The position numbers were made by a program, and so were the translations under genes. DNA of 64,000 bases. Source: Blastobasis lacticolella (lineage: Eukaryota; Arthropoda; Insecta; Lepidoptera; Blastobasidae). Shown here one piece after another: positions 13,101-23,136 of this stretch. The stretch lies in contig LR990039.1 in the NCBI GenBank assembly GCA_905147135.1, positions 29,447,708 through 29,511,707 on the forward strand. Direction: 5' to 3'. The notes beneath the pieces were generated by a model that searched no databases, was not told where the DNA came from, and was given only the letters and a program-made list of their open reading frames with translations. How positions within the stretch are numbered: the stretch's first letter is position 1; the number at the start of each line of letters is the position of its first letter.

Positions 13101-15026
13101 GGCGGCGCAAGACGACTGACACAAATATTGGTGAACACATTAACTCTTAAGTGCTGTTAATGAATGCATGAGATTAGGTACATTTCATTAAAAAAAATTA
13201 AGACAAGAAGTCGCCGGGCACAGCAGCAGCTATCAAAATTCGCTACAGGAAATTCATAAGATTGCGTCATAAACCTGTCTATACCAATTGACTCAGGGCT
13301 AAATTATAACGAACACCACAAAGGCTTTTTAGGTGCCTATGGCTATAAAACCTACGTGACTTGCGAATAAAACTCGGCAAAATAGCTAGGCATTGTGGCC
13401 AAACTGCGTCTGAATCATTTGTTTTTCTATGATTTGAAATACGGTTCCTTGTCTAATCTAAATTTGGAAGGCGAATAGAAACATATGCGAATGATAAAGC
13501 GATAAATACTGCACATCGGCTAGTTTGTCTTTGCAGAGCGTTGGCTTCGTCCGTCTATGTCGATATACCTTATTACCACCGATTAGAGCACCAGTTTACC
13601 AAAAAAGAGATGCTGGATTAGGAACTTCAATATACTTAGTGACGTCGCCGTCGCTGGAACAGACCTTCGTATAGACTCCGAATATCACTTGTTTCTCTTT
13701 ATATTATAAAGGACTTTATTCCCTCACGCATTGATAGAACTGTGGTCCTAGGGGTTCAGAAACAATACACAATACTCACGCATTTACGAGTCCCGTGGAG
13801 GCGTACCGGTCGGGACGTTTCTCGCGGTAGACCTTCACGATTTCGGTGGGAGGCCGGAAGGGGCTCTTCTGTGGTCTAATGCCCCTCAAGACTTGGGAGA
13901 TGGCCGAGGAGTCAGCGATGCAGACAAGCTTGCCGCCTCCGGGAGCCACCTCAGCGAACACCGGCCCGTAACGTCTGAACATGTCTGCGTGAAAACACTA
14001 ACGTTGTGACACTCGACACTTCGCCAGGCTCTGTGCTAGAATCGGAGGGCATTTTTAGCTTACAGCGAAACACGCCAGGATACGATGCATCAATGTTACT
14101 ATACAGATCAGCTCTATCCAAATTATTGTCGAATTTATTTTACCGGTTTGATGCAGGTACGTCGTATGTAGGTACAGCTGAGGCTAATTTTGGTCATAAT
14201 TAGTTTTTATTTGTCGTTTATCACATTTGGTTCGCATTTCGGTTACCTAGTTAGCTACTTCGTAGTTATTTTGGTCGGCTTTCCTTAACTTATTTTAGAG
14301 ATTTCGCAAGGCATGTGGGCAAGTAGGTTTAATATTTACCTGTTTGTAAATCCCCACTGGTGCGGTGGGGCAATGCACCCGTAATAGGAGTCTCTTATAT
14401 GTCTTGTAAAATATTAAATTAATATTGAAAAATCCACGTAATATCTCTGCACTCGCATGCAACAGTTTCAAGCAGTAGTATAGAATTTCAGTAAGTCAGT
14501 GAGAGTCAGGTTTTTTAGAGAAATTGTCATCTAAGTCTGTTTATTAGGTATGAAAACTAATTAATATCGGACTTTACAGGATCGAATCCCCTTTATCATC
14601 GTCATGTCGTCAGTGGCCGACGACCGTAATCTGCCTTGTATTGTATAATTCGCTCTGTCTTCGCCCTTATTAGTATTGAGTTGGTTGTAAAGCATACATA
14701 CATCCTTCAAGCTTGCTCAATACAAAATACCGACTGCAGTCAGTAAAACTGTAATCACTATTTTTGAAGACTAATTTTGTTTCGACCTCTGTAGCTGGTA
14801 CTTCCATCCCATAGTGCCTCATAGCTATTATCGCTCAGCCATGCCACCAACCTTCATAAGCCTCGTGCAGCTTGTCCATCTTGTAATGAAGCCAGAAGTG
14901 CCACCTTGTGCCGAGGAAAGGCAACGGCAGGGGGCCCGGCAGCCGGTTGAACCATCGTTGCGACACGAACAGTCCGGCCACGAACGCCGCCACCGCCACC
15001 AGCACCGGCGTCACCACACTCTGCAT
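4020..15026 (-). CDS. CYP314A1: Cytochrome P450, probably CYP314A1 (shade, ecdysone 20-monooxygenase), 8 exons
   Basis: Exons on the minus strand are 15026-14852, 13984-13780, 12636-12446, 9361-9166, 7861-7696, 6822-6589, 4798-4595 and 4139-4020. All introns are GT-AG, the phases fit, and the product is 496 residues, normal for a P450. Visible landmarks are a hydrophobic N-terminus (about 3-22), a proline-rich hinge (LPGPLPLP, 29-36), WxxxR (132-136), I-helix AGIET (307-311), ExxR (360-363), the PERW box (414-417) and the haem site FGRGRRMCPG with Cys441. The sequence style (DMFRRYGPVF, RPPTEIV, RPDRYASTGLVN, ACxLMLGxRLGF-like, GKRFVELELQ) recalls insect CYP314A1. That enzyme converts ecdysone to 20-hydroxyecdysone in peripheral tissues and belongs to the mitochondrial P450 clan. 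The start is the first in-frame ATG after stops; a 5' non-coding exon is possible because an AG acceptor lies just upstream. The family is certain and the subfamily likely. Confidence 0.82.
4176..4420 (+). repeat. Helitron-like Lepidoptera repeat, partial, in P450 intron 7
   Basis: Contains 'cccgcgacttcatccgcgtgg' followed by '...aaaatccgttcagtagtttttgcgtg', the signature of a very common nonautonomous family (see 27081-27281). It is read here from its terminal hairpin end inward. The other end is not clear. Confidence 0.5.
4595..4798 (-). CDS. CYP314A1: P450 exon 7: PERW box and haem-binding cysteine
   Basis: Acceptor CTCGCAG and donor AAG|GTACCG, 68 codons, phase 0. It contains YLPERWMPG and FGRGRRMCPGKRF, the complete haem thiolate signature (FxxGxRxCxG). 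The basic residues around the Cys fit the mitochondrial P450 clan, which docks ferredoxin. Confidence 0.9.
5400..5545 (-). repeat. SINE family 1 tail, degraded, reverse orientation
   Basis: Matches the reverse complement of the tail at 43660-43830: 'gttaatgtcccggttgtgttctcg' and a split 'tgaccagattgaatcatggtt'. It lies in P450 intron 6. No head or target duplication is seen. Confidence 0.5.
5573..5637. mobile_element. 65-bp hAT-type mini-MITE, copy 1
   Basis: A near-perfect hairpin: CAAAGAGATTGGAATGT at the left and its inverse at the right, joined by a short loop. It is flanked on both sides by the identical 8-mer ATATCGCC (5565-5572 and 5638-5645). An 8-bp duplication is the hallmark of hAT-superfamily transposase. 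A second copy is at 7394-7462. Confidence 0.8.
6300..6425 (-). repeat. SINE family 1 tail, degraded, reverse orientation
   Basis: 'catcatcttggcgttactgtcccggttgtgctc' and 'tggatcatggttagacattcag' are the reverse complement of the SINE tail seen at 43660-43830, with the middle deleted. In P450 intron 6. Confidence 0.55.
6589..6822 (-). CDS. CYP314A1: P450 exon 6: K-helix ExxR
   Basis: Acceptor TTTACAG and donor GGG|GTGAGT, 78 codons, phase 0 at both ends. MRESFRMTPTAPFLAR holds the Glu-x-x-Arg pair that is invariant in P450s. Confidence 0.88.
7394..7462. mobile_element. 69-bp hAT-type mini-MITE, copy 2
   Basis: Same element as 5573-5637: ends CAAAGAGATTGGAA.../...TTCCAATCTCTTTG. Flanked by the identical 8-mer GATGCACC (7386-7393 and 7463-7470). 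The left arm has changed more than the right. In P450 intron 5. Confidence 0.8.
7696..7861 (-). CDS. CYP314A1: P450 exon 5: I-helix (oxygen activation)
   Basis: Acceptor ATTGCAG and donor ACG|GTAAAT, with 55 whole codons. Ends IIDFISAGIET, the I-helix groove whose Glu-Thr pair delivers protons to bound oxygen. Confidence 0.85.
8461..8708. mobile_element. 248-bp MITE with 16-bp terminal inverted repeats
   Basis: Starts AGCCGTATTCACAATG (8461-8476) and ends with its exact inverse (8693-8708). The interior holds further inverted matches ('cgaatcg', 'ttcggaaa'). No coding capacity. A target duplication is not convincing ('ctgt' occurs on both sides). In P450 intron 4. Confidence 0.6.
9166..9361 (-). 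CDS. CYP314A1: P450 exon 4: E-F-G region
   Basis: Acceptor GTTACAG and donor AA|GTACGT, with 64 whole codons. Encodes VCGLMLGVRLGFLE and the substrate-contact helices (YYGAPFWKYMPTELYRRF). The split Lys codon completes in exon 5. Confidence 0.85.
10136..10469. mobile_element. 334-bp MITE, 'TGTCGCAGCC' family
   Basis: About 75 bp at each end form imperfect inverted repeats beginning ATGTCGCAGCC and containing TGGTTAAATTAGCCGGTTAA. It is related to the larger element at 20335-21206. In P450 intron 3. Target duplication not resolved. Confidence 0.7.
10931..10979. repeat. Perfect 24-bp inverted repeat with 1-base loop
   Basis: Positions 10931-10954 and 10956-10979 are exact reverse complements, beginning ATGCTCTTTCTTTATTATAA. 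This could be the remnant of a palindromic element or a hairpin former; no flanking duplication is seen. In P450 intron 3. Confidence 0.75.
12446..12636 (-). CDS. CYP314A1: P450 exon 3: C-helix WxxxR
   Basis: Acceptor ATTCCAG and donor T|GTAGGT, with 63 whole codons. It starts QGDEWEHLRHHL, in which Trp and Arg form the haem-propionate-binding WxxxR. It ends NRMGLE, joining exon 4 through a split Ser codon. Confidence 0.85.
13780..13984 (-). CDS. CYP314A1: P450 exon 2: A-helix and beta-1 region
   Basis: Acceptor CACGCAG and donor GC|GTGAGT, with 67 whole codons. Begins DMFRRYGPVF, the A-helix/beta-1 signature, and ends RPDRYASTGLVN, just before the C-helix. Joins exon 1 at a split Asp codon and exon 3 at a split Ala codon. 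Confidence 0.85.
14852..15026 (-). CDS. CYP314A1: P450 exon 1: N-terminal anchor and proline-rich hinge
   Basis: 58 codons plus one base, ending at a G|GTTGGT donor. It encodes a hydrophobic stretch (about residues 3-22), then RLPGPLPLPFLGTRW, the hinge that orients P450s. The ATG at 15026 is preceded in frame only by GTG codons. The 'ttcgacag' acceptor-like sequence about 20 bases upstream would allow an untranslated first exon. Confidence 0.8.
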
Positions 15027-15828
15027 CGCTCGATTGATACCTGTCGAATGTGCCACAGGTTAGTGGAAAGCAGCGTGCGGAGTCCGCGGGCTCACTGAGA
15101 ATCATACGAAAACCATAATTCAAAACCGTTCGAATCGTCGCGACCGATTCAAAATTAGGGCCCCTTGTCGTCATGTCGTTAAAGAGTTGTCGTACTTACG
15201 ACACAGCTCAAAATTACCATTAAAAATAGCTGTGCTGAGATAAGCTCAATCATACGTAACAAAAAAAAAATATTAAGTAAACAACTCGCCGTTTAGATAT
15301 ACCGAAAATAGATTCGATAACTAGTAAAAGTTCATGAACGCCGGACCGAACGGGTAATTATCTAGCCGAGTCACGAAACAAGTTTCAAGTTCAGCCGTGA
15401 TGGATGCGTGAGTTTGTCCTGCTATTTTTGTAAGGGTTATCAGTGGCACACGAGTCTAAAACTATTACTGTATGTGGGTGAAAAGAGTGTTTGAATTTTA
15501 GTGTTTTTATTTTAGGGCAATTCTAGCAATCTATCGTCCATTCTCGCTGATTTGCAAGCTCAGTTTAGGTATAAGGCCCTACGGCTAAATTCGATAAATT
15601 TTAGTACTTTTTCAGTAATTAAGTATGTTGGGATTGACCGTGTGGTGTCCGGCAGAGTAACATCCAACCCCTATTATATTTAGTATATTTACATTACAAC
15701 ACTGCGAACTCCAACCTGCCTGCTAAGTAGCCAGCAGTAGGTAACCTAAACAGTGGACTGCGGTGGACTGCAGTGGACACAGTCCTTCAGTCCAGTTTTG
15801 GGCTGTGATGATGGTAATGTAAGGATTT
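15027..15828. other. 5' flank of the P450 gene
   Basis: Should hold the P450 promoter and possibly a non-coding first exon. A repeat with 'aaaaccgttcgaatcgtcgcg' (15115-15160) recurs at 12295-12315 and 35955-35975. Positions 15640-15800 carry degraded pieces of repeat family R3 ('ggtgtccggcagagta', 'acactgcgaactccaacctgcctgc'). No TATA box or initiator can be assigned with confidence. Confidence 0.35.
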
Positions 15829-15990
15829 TCCACGAATATTATAAATGCGAAAGTTTGTGTGTATGTCTGTTAATGTTCATTCACGTCTAAACGGATGATC
15901 GGATTTGGATGAAATGGTAGGTAGATTAGGGTCTGAAATAAGACAATATAACGTATAGTCCACGCGGGCGCAGCCGTGGGCAAAAAGTGT
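15829..15990. repeat. Helitron-like Lepidoptera repeat
   Basis: 'attataaatgcgaaagtttgtgtg' through 'gtccacgcgggcgcagccgtggg' is the standard beginning and end of a short nonautonomous family common in moth genomes. No coding sequence. Confidence 0.5.
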
Positions 15991-16439
15991 AGCAAAATTA
16001 CAGTTATCCACATAATTTGTGCAAACAACAAATATCTTTTAATATCATTGAAAAGGAACACACGAATTTATACAGCACCCATTTAAAACCCATACAATAA
16101 ACATCTTGTGCAATAAAACTTTCAAGTTCAGTACCAAGTTTATAGAAACCATAGGGTTTCGACACATCCGACATTGGTAAGCCTTAACCGTTGCGTAAGC
16201 ACGAGGTTGCCGGCGGCGACGTGCGCGGGCCAATGTCAAGATCAACGGCGCCCGCGCAGCGCAGGCCATCGACCGCGATAGCAAATAAAAATTCTATTGA
16301 ACCCAACACGAGCCCGAGACTTTTCGATTCGGTGTAACTGATAACCGCGCGGAGTTGAGCCGTTTCCTGTTACGTCTTACCTACAAACATATATATATAT
16401 ATACCTACGTATTACTGGCTGTTCCTAGACAGGCATGCT

Positions 16440-16515
16440 CCATCATCGGCCGCATCGTCACTTAGGACCAGGTGAGGTGGCGGTTAAATGACTGGCTTTA
16501 AAAAAAATGCCTTGC
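16440..16515 (+). mobile_element. LINE 3' end (same family as 37484-37806)
   Basis: 'catgctccatcatcggccgcatcgtcactta' followed by an A-run at 16500 matches the 3' end of the LINE at 37484-37806. Only the last 75 bp are present, the usual 5' truncation. Confidence 0.6.
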
Positions 16516-16644
16516 CGCCGTGGTAGGCTAGGCACATTGTTCTATTTGCTATGGTCTTTCGGGATGCTCGTCGGTTTGGGTAGGCCCCGGCATTCCCCTT
16601 GCAATGCTTCCACTCACTCCTGTCATACGAGTTTACGTATATAT

Positions 16645-16865
16645 TGTAAGGTTTCAAAAGAAAAACGGAACCCTCTGTGTTGTCCGTCAGTCCGTCAACA
16701 ACCGTTTTCTCAGGAACGCGTGGAGGTATCAAGCTAAAATCGAGATCTTTTTCAGGATTCAAAAGAAAAAGTGGAACCCATTTTGGATTACTTTCTTGTC
16801 CGTGCGTCCGTTTGTCAAGACCCTTTTTCTCAGGAAAGCGTTGAGGTATCTACCTAAAAATGTTA
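16645..16865 (+). repeat. Imperfect tandem duplication of about 105-120 bp
   Basis: Two units, each with 'caaaagaaaaa(c/g)(t)ggaaccc', 'gtccgt(c/g)(a/c)gtccgt', 'ctcaggaa(c/a)gcgt(g/t)gaggtatc'. The short reading frames across it are not a gene. Confidence 0.65.
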
Positions 16866-17454
16866 TCAAACACTAATCATTTCGAGCAGTGATAAGTAAG
16901 ATACGGCCGTTATGATTATGATCATGCATATTTTGACGCTCGCAAGGTAATCAAAACCAATTGGAGGGTACTTCCCGTTGACGTATGGAGCAATGACATG
17001 TAGCACAAGTAAGTACTACATCCGAAAGCTATAAATTTGTTGTTACATCACAAAAAAATTGTCGAGCAACTTATAAAGTGTAGTTGGATTAACAAATATT
17101 TCAAACAAGTTGTTGCATTTTTAGTATCAATAAGCCCTCTTTTAAGCAAGCATATTGGCTGGCATCTAAGTACCCTACACTGCACGTGGCCCGACACGTC
17201 TTGGCCAGTTTTTTATAATCTACCCCTTTCATTAATACTCGCTACACGACCAAACCAACATTTCTTTTTGTTTCTAGAACTGCTGGTGTGTTGTCACTGT
17301 AAGGACTAAGAGATGGTACATGCCTGGAACATGGATTTATAATTTACATGCCTGAAATCCTGAAATTTTTTACAAGCAGCAGGGATCAGTTCCCTTTCTT
17401 TAGGTATCTATTGGATAATAAAGGATGTTTTCCGTTTTATTATTTTCGTCGAGT

Positions 17455-17645
17455 ATGACTCAACTACCTGGAGAGATTCTCCCTGGAAAGTACAACATGG
17501 AGTTCTTCAAGAAAGCGGTGCAAAGGTTTTTACTGGGTAACGCGCGGGTGATGCCCCTGGTATTGCAAACGTCCATAGGCTGCGGTGACTGCTTACCATC
17601 AGGCAGGCCGTAAGCTTGTTTGCCGATGTTGTGGTATAAAAAAAA
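17455..17645 (+). mobile_element. LINE ORF2 C-terminus and 3' end
   Basis: An open frame ends with ...GKYNMEFFKKAVQRFLLG, the usual C-terminal pattern of CR1/Jockey-like LINE reverse transcriptases. It is followed by 'gctgcggtgactgcttaccatcaggcaggccg' and an A-run at 17636, the same 3' tail as in 62319-62679. Confidence 0.65.
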
Positions 17646-18239
17646 CGTTGGCTGGCATAATATAGTTACAGAACTAATGGCGGACACAACATGGGGTAAA
17701 AAAACATGTATCATAAGGAATAGCTGGAGATAGCAAAGAAATGTGACCCAAACTCGAGATACTCATAGCCGAGACGATGATAAGGGATCTGCTGTAGGTA
17801 TCGTTGTATATGACTAGCCAAGTAATGGAGACTATAATGGTTCTTTGTTGTGGCACGAACACAGAGCGGTGTTATTTTCACTTTGACTGAACCTAATTTC
17901 TGTCCTCAGAATATCCCTATATCACCAAATATTATATGAAGAAAAAACTTATGTTTGATAATGTAGCTTCCTAAAGAAATGTTTAAATGGGTTTAGTTTT
18001 TGAGTTTATCCATCACAACATAGGTATAAATCTTTCCCCTTTATAAAATATTGTATTCAAATAGGAATAGAAGCATAGATATAGCATATTGATGTGGACA
18101 TGTTTTGTTATTTTTCAGACAGAGAACTCGCGAATCTTGTATGCGATTAGTCTACTTTCTTCAGAATTTCTATTTTACGTCAAATGGTCATCGTGATTTC
18201 AATGTCCCAGACTACCCTCTGACCTACATGTACCTGTTA

Positions 18240-18470
18240 ACACAGAAACCTGACCAGAATGGATCATGGTTACACATTAAATCGCCTGAATTTGATCAAC
18301 AAAAAGTCTACACAGGGGATCAAACAAAAATTTGTACAGCGCTTGTATAGCTTTTGTTTGTTAACTCAGAAAAGAATCGTTAGTACACAGCGGCACTGGG
18401 ACTGTAACCCGGTACCTCTGGGTACAACGTGGACCCCTCAACCACTACGCCACCGACGCTCACCATTTCC
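18240..18470 (-). mobile_element. SINE family 1, minus-strand copy, degraded
   Basis: On the minus strand, 18470-18390 reads GCGTCGGTGGCGTAGTGG...GGTACCGGGTTACAG, the tRNA-like head. 18310-18240 reads the start of the tail ('gtaaccatgatccattctgg'). The middle is altered and the far tail is missing. Confidence 0.6.
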
Positions 18471-18479
18471 CGTCCAATA

Positions 18480-19610
18480 CATTGCCATAATTTGCGACCG
18501 ACGCGCCATTCATGATATTAGTACCTATAGACTACTACTCATCATCATCTGAGCTATCAATCCCGGTTACTGCCAGGGTCCGCCTTCCTACTTTGCCCGA
18601 TCTTCGGCATCCTCACGTCGTAAGCCGTTGGCTCTCGCGTTCGACTCGGCGATGTCGCCTGTCGCCACAGGCCTAATTATGATCTTATATATTAGCCCCT
18701 TGAGCTAGATTGGGATTTTAGGGTCACAGGTAACCGCCGTGATCTCCCGCCATTTGGCCCAAGCTGCGGAGATTCGGGCCTTGACATAGGGGCCGGTATC
18801 GACCTATAGACTACTACGATAGAGTATAAATATTATCTTTAATATTTATATAGAGTACTAATATTAATATTACTAGTACTAGTGTAATGTTAACATAAAT
18901 CATCAGATCTCCGTCATCTTGAACTCAGCCCGAAATAATTTCGTCCTGGTGACGGTGGGACAAACGCCCTAACGGTACCAAAGATCGTCCAAGACGGACA
19001 TACCATAGACAGACAGATAGGGTTCTTCGTATTCTTCGTAGAAACCCGTTAACAACTGCACAGGAATACCGACTCTTAGCTGGTAAAACACATGGTCTAA
19101 TCTACAATGTAGCTAGAGTGATCATGACGTTGCTTTAAAAAGTCGGCGAGACAATTATTTACGTAACCATTTCTTATGTCTTTTCATATATTATGTCTAA
19201 ATGAATGCATCATTGAAAAGAAGGAGATAATGCAACCAGGCAGATAACCAAATAATTTAATATAAGTATTCGGATAGTCCTAAGAGTTGGTTATCAACGT
19301 TATTGGAGCAATCATTAATGTAACGGTTTTAAGAAGGTTATCTTTAAGTAAATACTTTACTTTATCTTTTATTATTTGAAATTGTTGTTTGTACAAGAAA
19401 TCTTTCTTGCTTAGGTCAAACACCCCGAGCAGTCTTACAGAGCCGCAGTACGCTTACCTTGTTAATAATATTGAACATAGGTTTTCTTGGTTCATCGAAT
19501 GAACGCTTCTATAAAACAGGTTATTACTTAGGTATCTAAGTATATATTTAAGAGTACCTATTTCAAAGTGAAATATCATTTAAACCTATCCATATCCTAT
19601 TTGTATATTT
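18480..19610. other. No feature recognised
   Basis: 18550-18800 has balanced base composition ('gcgttcgactcggcgatgtcgcc') but no long frame and no recognised repeat. 18800-19610 is AT-rich. Nothing supportable. Confidence 0.3.
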
Positions 19611-19619
19611 TCAGCCGCG

Positions 19620-19995
19620 GTTCCGTCAGCGTAGACTAATAGACGAGCAAGAAACATTATTTGAACCTTCGCGTGGACACCAAGAGAGGGTCTACGTAGT
19701 GGGGATGAGTACCCAGCCCGCGGCGGGTGGCGCGATGGCGGAATTGTGCTGTGGGCACCAGATTAAAAAGTTCCGCAGAACACTCTCCATTGTATCGTAG
19801 CCGGTGGAACACACACAAGGAGCCGAAGTCCATTCGGTCAGCCAGCGGTTCTAACTTGCTTGTTAGTATGAGATCGACGCCAATTTGTACGGGCGCACCG
19901 TACCTTCGTACCATCTGTACGAAGTCCAAAGGATTTCTGAGGTCGGCAGTTTCGTTTTTAATTAAATCAATATTTTTGGACAATTAACACGGCAC
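19620..19995 (-). pseudogene. CR1/Jockey-like LINE ORF2 C-terminal fragment
   Basis: The minus strand reads LEPLADRMDFGSLCVFHRL then GECSAELFNLVPTAQFRHRATR, a stretch that recurs in moth LINE reverse transcriptases near the C-terminus (LCVFYRI..GECSEEL..L.P). The frame shows no stop for 108 codons, but start and catalytic core are missing. It abuts a SINE family 2 piece at 19985. Confidence 0.65.
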
Positions 19996-20110
19996 CATCT
20001 AGGTCTAAAGTAAGCAATTCTTGTGTTATGGGTACCAGAGAACTGATAAACTACTTATATATTTCTTTTTAAATACATACCCAGTTAATATACATACAGC
20101 GCCTCTGTGT
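19985..20110 (-). mobile_element. SINE family 2, 3' part only
   Basis: Reverse complement of the body seen at 37030-37160: 'aagcaattcttgtgttatgg', 'ctgataaactacttatat', 'taaatacat'. The tRNA-like head is absent. Confidence 0.6.
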
Positions 20111-20334
20111 GTAACAGATGCACTAGTTTGATCACTTGGTGCGTAAGCCTCAAGGATACGTTGGATATATGTGCATGAACCTGCCGGTATCAGGAAAAAT
20201 ATAACCCGTAGGCGACCCAAGAAGCGATGGATTGACATTACTGAGTGCGGGATGCGAGAGCCAACTGCTATACGCGAGGATGGCGAAAACCGGGAGAAGT
20301 GAAGGAGAATGAGTAAGAAAGCAGACCCTGGCAG

Positions 20335-21206
20335 TCGCAGCCATCTGGTTAAAGCAGCCATTTAATGAGAAGGCTAGTCCGTTAATTAAACGCCGGCATT
20401 CAATTGAATGTCTAGGCCGATCGTTGATTTAACTAATATCACTCAACGTTCAACTAGTTGGCTTATTAAAGCCAGCCCTTTGGAGACGGCTGAAGTAAAA
20501 TAAGGCAGGTGATTTAAATTTAGAGTAAATTTTATCTACTGCTGCGCTGGTAGTCACCAAAACAAATATGGCGACAGACAGCTCGCACAGAAAGCAATGT
20601 ATTTTTTTCTTTTTAACTAAATTTAAAATGTGGCACCTACGTGCTTTTAAGTAAAAATTTACATAACTTTAAGTAAGAGTTGAGATAACTTAATATGTTC
20701 AATTTCTTTTTATACTTTAATTAGAAATGCCAAACTTTTGTGTCATTTTATATTTAATATTGTAAAATAAGAAAGTGCACTGTTGCTGTTGTTCCTACTA
20801 CATAGTTACAAGTAGTAAATAAGTTATAAATTTAAAGTTTTTATTAAATATTTTTACTGAGTGAAATACTGTTATAGGTACCTACTCACAATACAATTAA
20901 TTGTATACCTACTTATTAAATATCTTGCCACTAATAATGTTTTATTAAATAAAAGTGATCTTTATTAATTCATTATCTTTTATCTTAAATAAAGTTTACC
21001 ATTTAAGTTTACCAGCGAACTTATGGTCACTCTAACCAACCATCTGTATACCCTTTAACAAAACGGCTACATAGCGTTCAGCCAAGTAGTTAGACGTTAC
21101 GTTCGGCAACATGGCTAGTTATACTTTAGCCATTTAATTAAATGCCGGCGTTTAATTAAAGGACTAGCCTTCTCATTAAATGGCTGATTTAACTAGATGG
21201 CTGCGA
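20335..21206. mobile_element. 872-bp nonautonomous DNA transposon, 'TCGCAGCC' family
   Basis: Both ends carry inverted repeats of about 80 bp, nearly identical: TCGCAGCCATCTGGTTAAA... then AATGAGAAGGCTAGTCC and TTAATTAAACGCCGGCATT. The middle is AT-rich and non-coding. It is a larger relative of 10136-10469. Target duplication not evident. Confidence 0.75.
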
Positions 21207-21559
21207 CATATACACTAGGACGATGATTATGAAGTAACCCAGCCCAAGAGATCTGTATTTGCGCCGCTTGAGGTCCTCTGCTGCGGAAGCTGCCGTGTCG
21301 GCACAGACCGAGGTTGGGCTACCTTGAGGTGGGATGTAGCGAGGGAACCTGCGCAGGTCGCATCCCACACTAAAGGCCAGCCCTGCGATCAGGCCATTAG
21401 TGTTACACCGTTGGGCCTCTTTCCATTGTGCCGGGCCAGCCCATTGGGTTCCAAAACAGCTGGCACGTTGACGGTGACGGATAACGTCGTTGATATTTGC
21501 GTGGCGCTAGACGACCGGCGCTTCGTTGGTACGACAGCCCGTGGTGCCCAAGGTTATCA

Positions 21560-21675
21560 CTACCACAATGGCAGCAATATGGTTCGTTTGTTTTTACTCC
21601 TAATCGCAGACATACTGCTGGGAGTACCTCTCGCTTACGAGTCGGATAACTAAACCACTCGGCCAACGACGCTCC
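21560..21675 (-). mobile_element. SINE family 1 head, minus strand
   Basis: The minus strand reads GGAGCGTCGTTGGCCGAGTGGTTTAG (A-box-like) then ATCCGACTCGTAAGCGAGAGGTA. The B-box half is changed and the tail is missing. Confidence 0.55.
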
Positions 21676-21735
21676 GCTGCGGCCATTATTTATGACAAAA
21701 TCTTTGGCTGCGGCAGAAAGTAGTATCTATCTAGC

Positions 21736-22684
21736 CAGTGTTGCCAAGTGCACCGTAACTACGGTAGATTTACCGTAATTATATATATTTTTTCTAGTTC
21801 TACCACCTACCGTAGTCATAAACTACTGTGTTTGAAAGTTACCGTATTTTTGAGTATACTGTCATTGCCCCACTCTCAGTTTATTTATTTATTTATTTCA
21901 CATCTTACAGCAATGTACATTTGATAAAGATATGTAAAAATTGATTAAGGTACACATAAAATATTTACAGTTATAATAAAAAAATACACTAAAATCTACA
22001 TCTAAAATACCTAAAATATACAGTAATACATATAAAATAATACTAAAACTTTAAAAAGTCGTCCACACGCTGATCCCAGTATGGTGCCCAGAAAGCTGGC
22101 TGCGTTGCCACGTTAAATAGCGATGCTAATCCGTTACCCAAGGAACGAGCCAGCTCTCCGGTCACCAGTTGTGTCATTTAATTTATTGGAAAGTTCTATA
22201 AAAAACTTTTTCGCACCAGGGCCCTACAGTCAAAACGTTTCCACCCCAAACGGCTACAATACGAAGTCTTGCACTAGACTTTCGTATTTTTTCCGCATGA
22301 GCACTTTCGCAGCTGAGGCCGCAGTCCCAGCTAAAAGAAAGATATGTTGAATAAAGTTAATGTATCTATATACAACAAAACTAAATCAACTATAACTATT
22401 GAAAGTGATTCTAAAATATGAAAATATATAAAATAAATAAAGTATGTTTTCTTTAATTTTCCCTTCACTTTAATATCATTCATATATATTATAAAAACAC
22501 AGTAAAATGTAAGCTATTTATTGTTATTGATATGCAATGAAGTATTCATCTATCTATAATATTAAAATTTATCACCGTAATTCTACCGTATTTTTATTAT
22601 TTGAAACACCGTAATTTTCCCAAAAATGTGGTAATTTTGACCCACTGTGCACCGTAATTTTGATAATTCAACCTGGCAACAATG
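21736..22684. mobile_element. 949-bp nonautonomous hAT element
   Basis: Ends CAGTGTTGCCA (left) and TGGCAACAATG (right) are inverted repeats with one mismatch. They are flanked by the same 8-mer TATCTAGC (21728-21735 and 22685-22692). Both subterminal regions carry several ACCGTAA/TTACGGT-like motifs, as expected for transposase-binding repeats. The interior is mostly a LINE fragment (21880-22350). No transposase remains. Confidence 0.85.
21880..22350 (-). mobile_element. LINE ORF2 C-terminus and 3' end inside the hAT element
   Basis: Read on the minus strand: LVQDFVL-stop-PFGVETF, then TTGDRRAGSFLG and RGNAASFLGT, a C-terminal pattern widespread in insect LINE proteins. Several stops interrupt it. 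It ends at (ATTT)n near 21880, the usual simple-repeat tail. Confidence 0.65.
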
Positions 22685-23136
22685 TATCTAGCTTTCAAAT
22701 GTACGACAAAGAAAACACTAGAATAAAAAAGCATTTATCAAATTATACCAAATTATCTAATAAAAATTAAGCTATTAAAATATGCCAGCATAAACGGATT
22801 TAATAAAGATAGTGATATGGAAAGATTTCGAGAACAAAAATGATTTTGGAAAAAATAACGCCCGCCATACCATATATTCTATTTTTATCGTATCACCGGC
22901 TAATATTCATAGCAAAAATACTGACCGTTAAAGCAATACGAATTCAAAAATATATTAAATATTAATAAACATTATAATAGAAAATACGTATTCGCCGCTA
23001 AGTAATTGTCGTTCGGACTATATTTACTATAACGCAGTTGTCTATAGCGCGATGTAAAATACCGGCAGCGCCATCTCTCGTCTGGGTTGAGTTACTATGC
23101 TCGAGCACGGTGGGGGATATATTTTATCATGAATTA

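Noticed and set aside
14814..15174. Overlapping frames rich in H, R, P, G around P450 exon 1
   Set aside because: Shadows of exon 1 in other frames, caused by its GC-rich codons.
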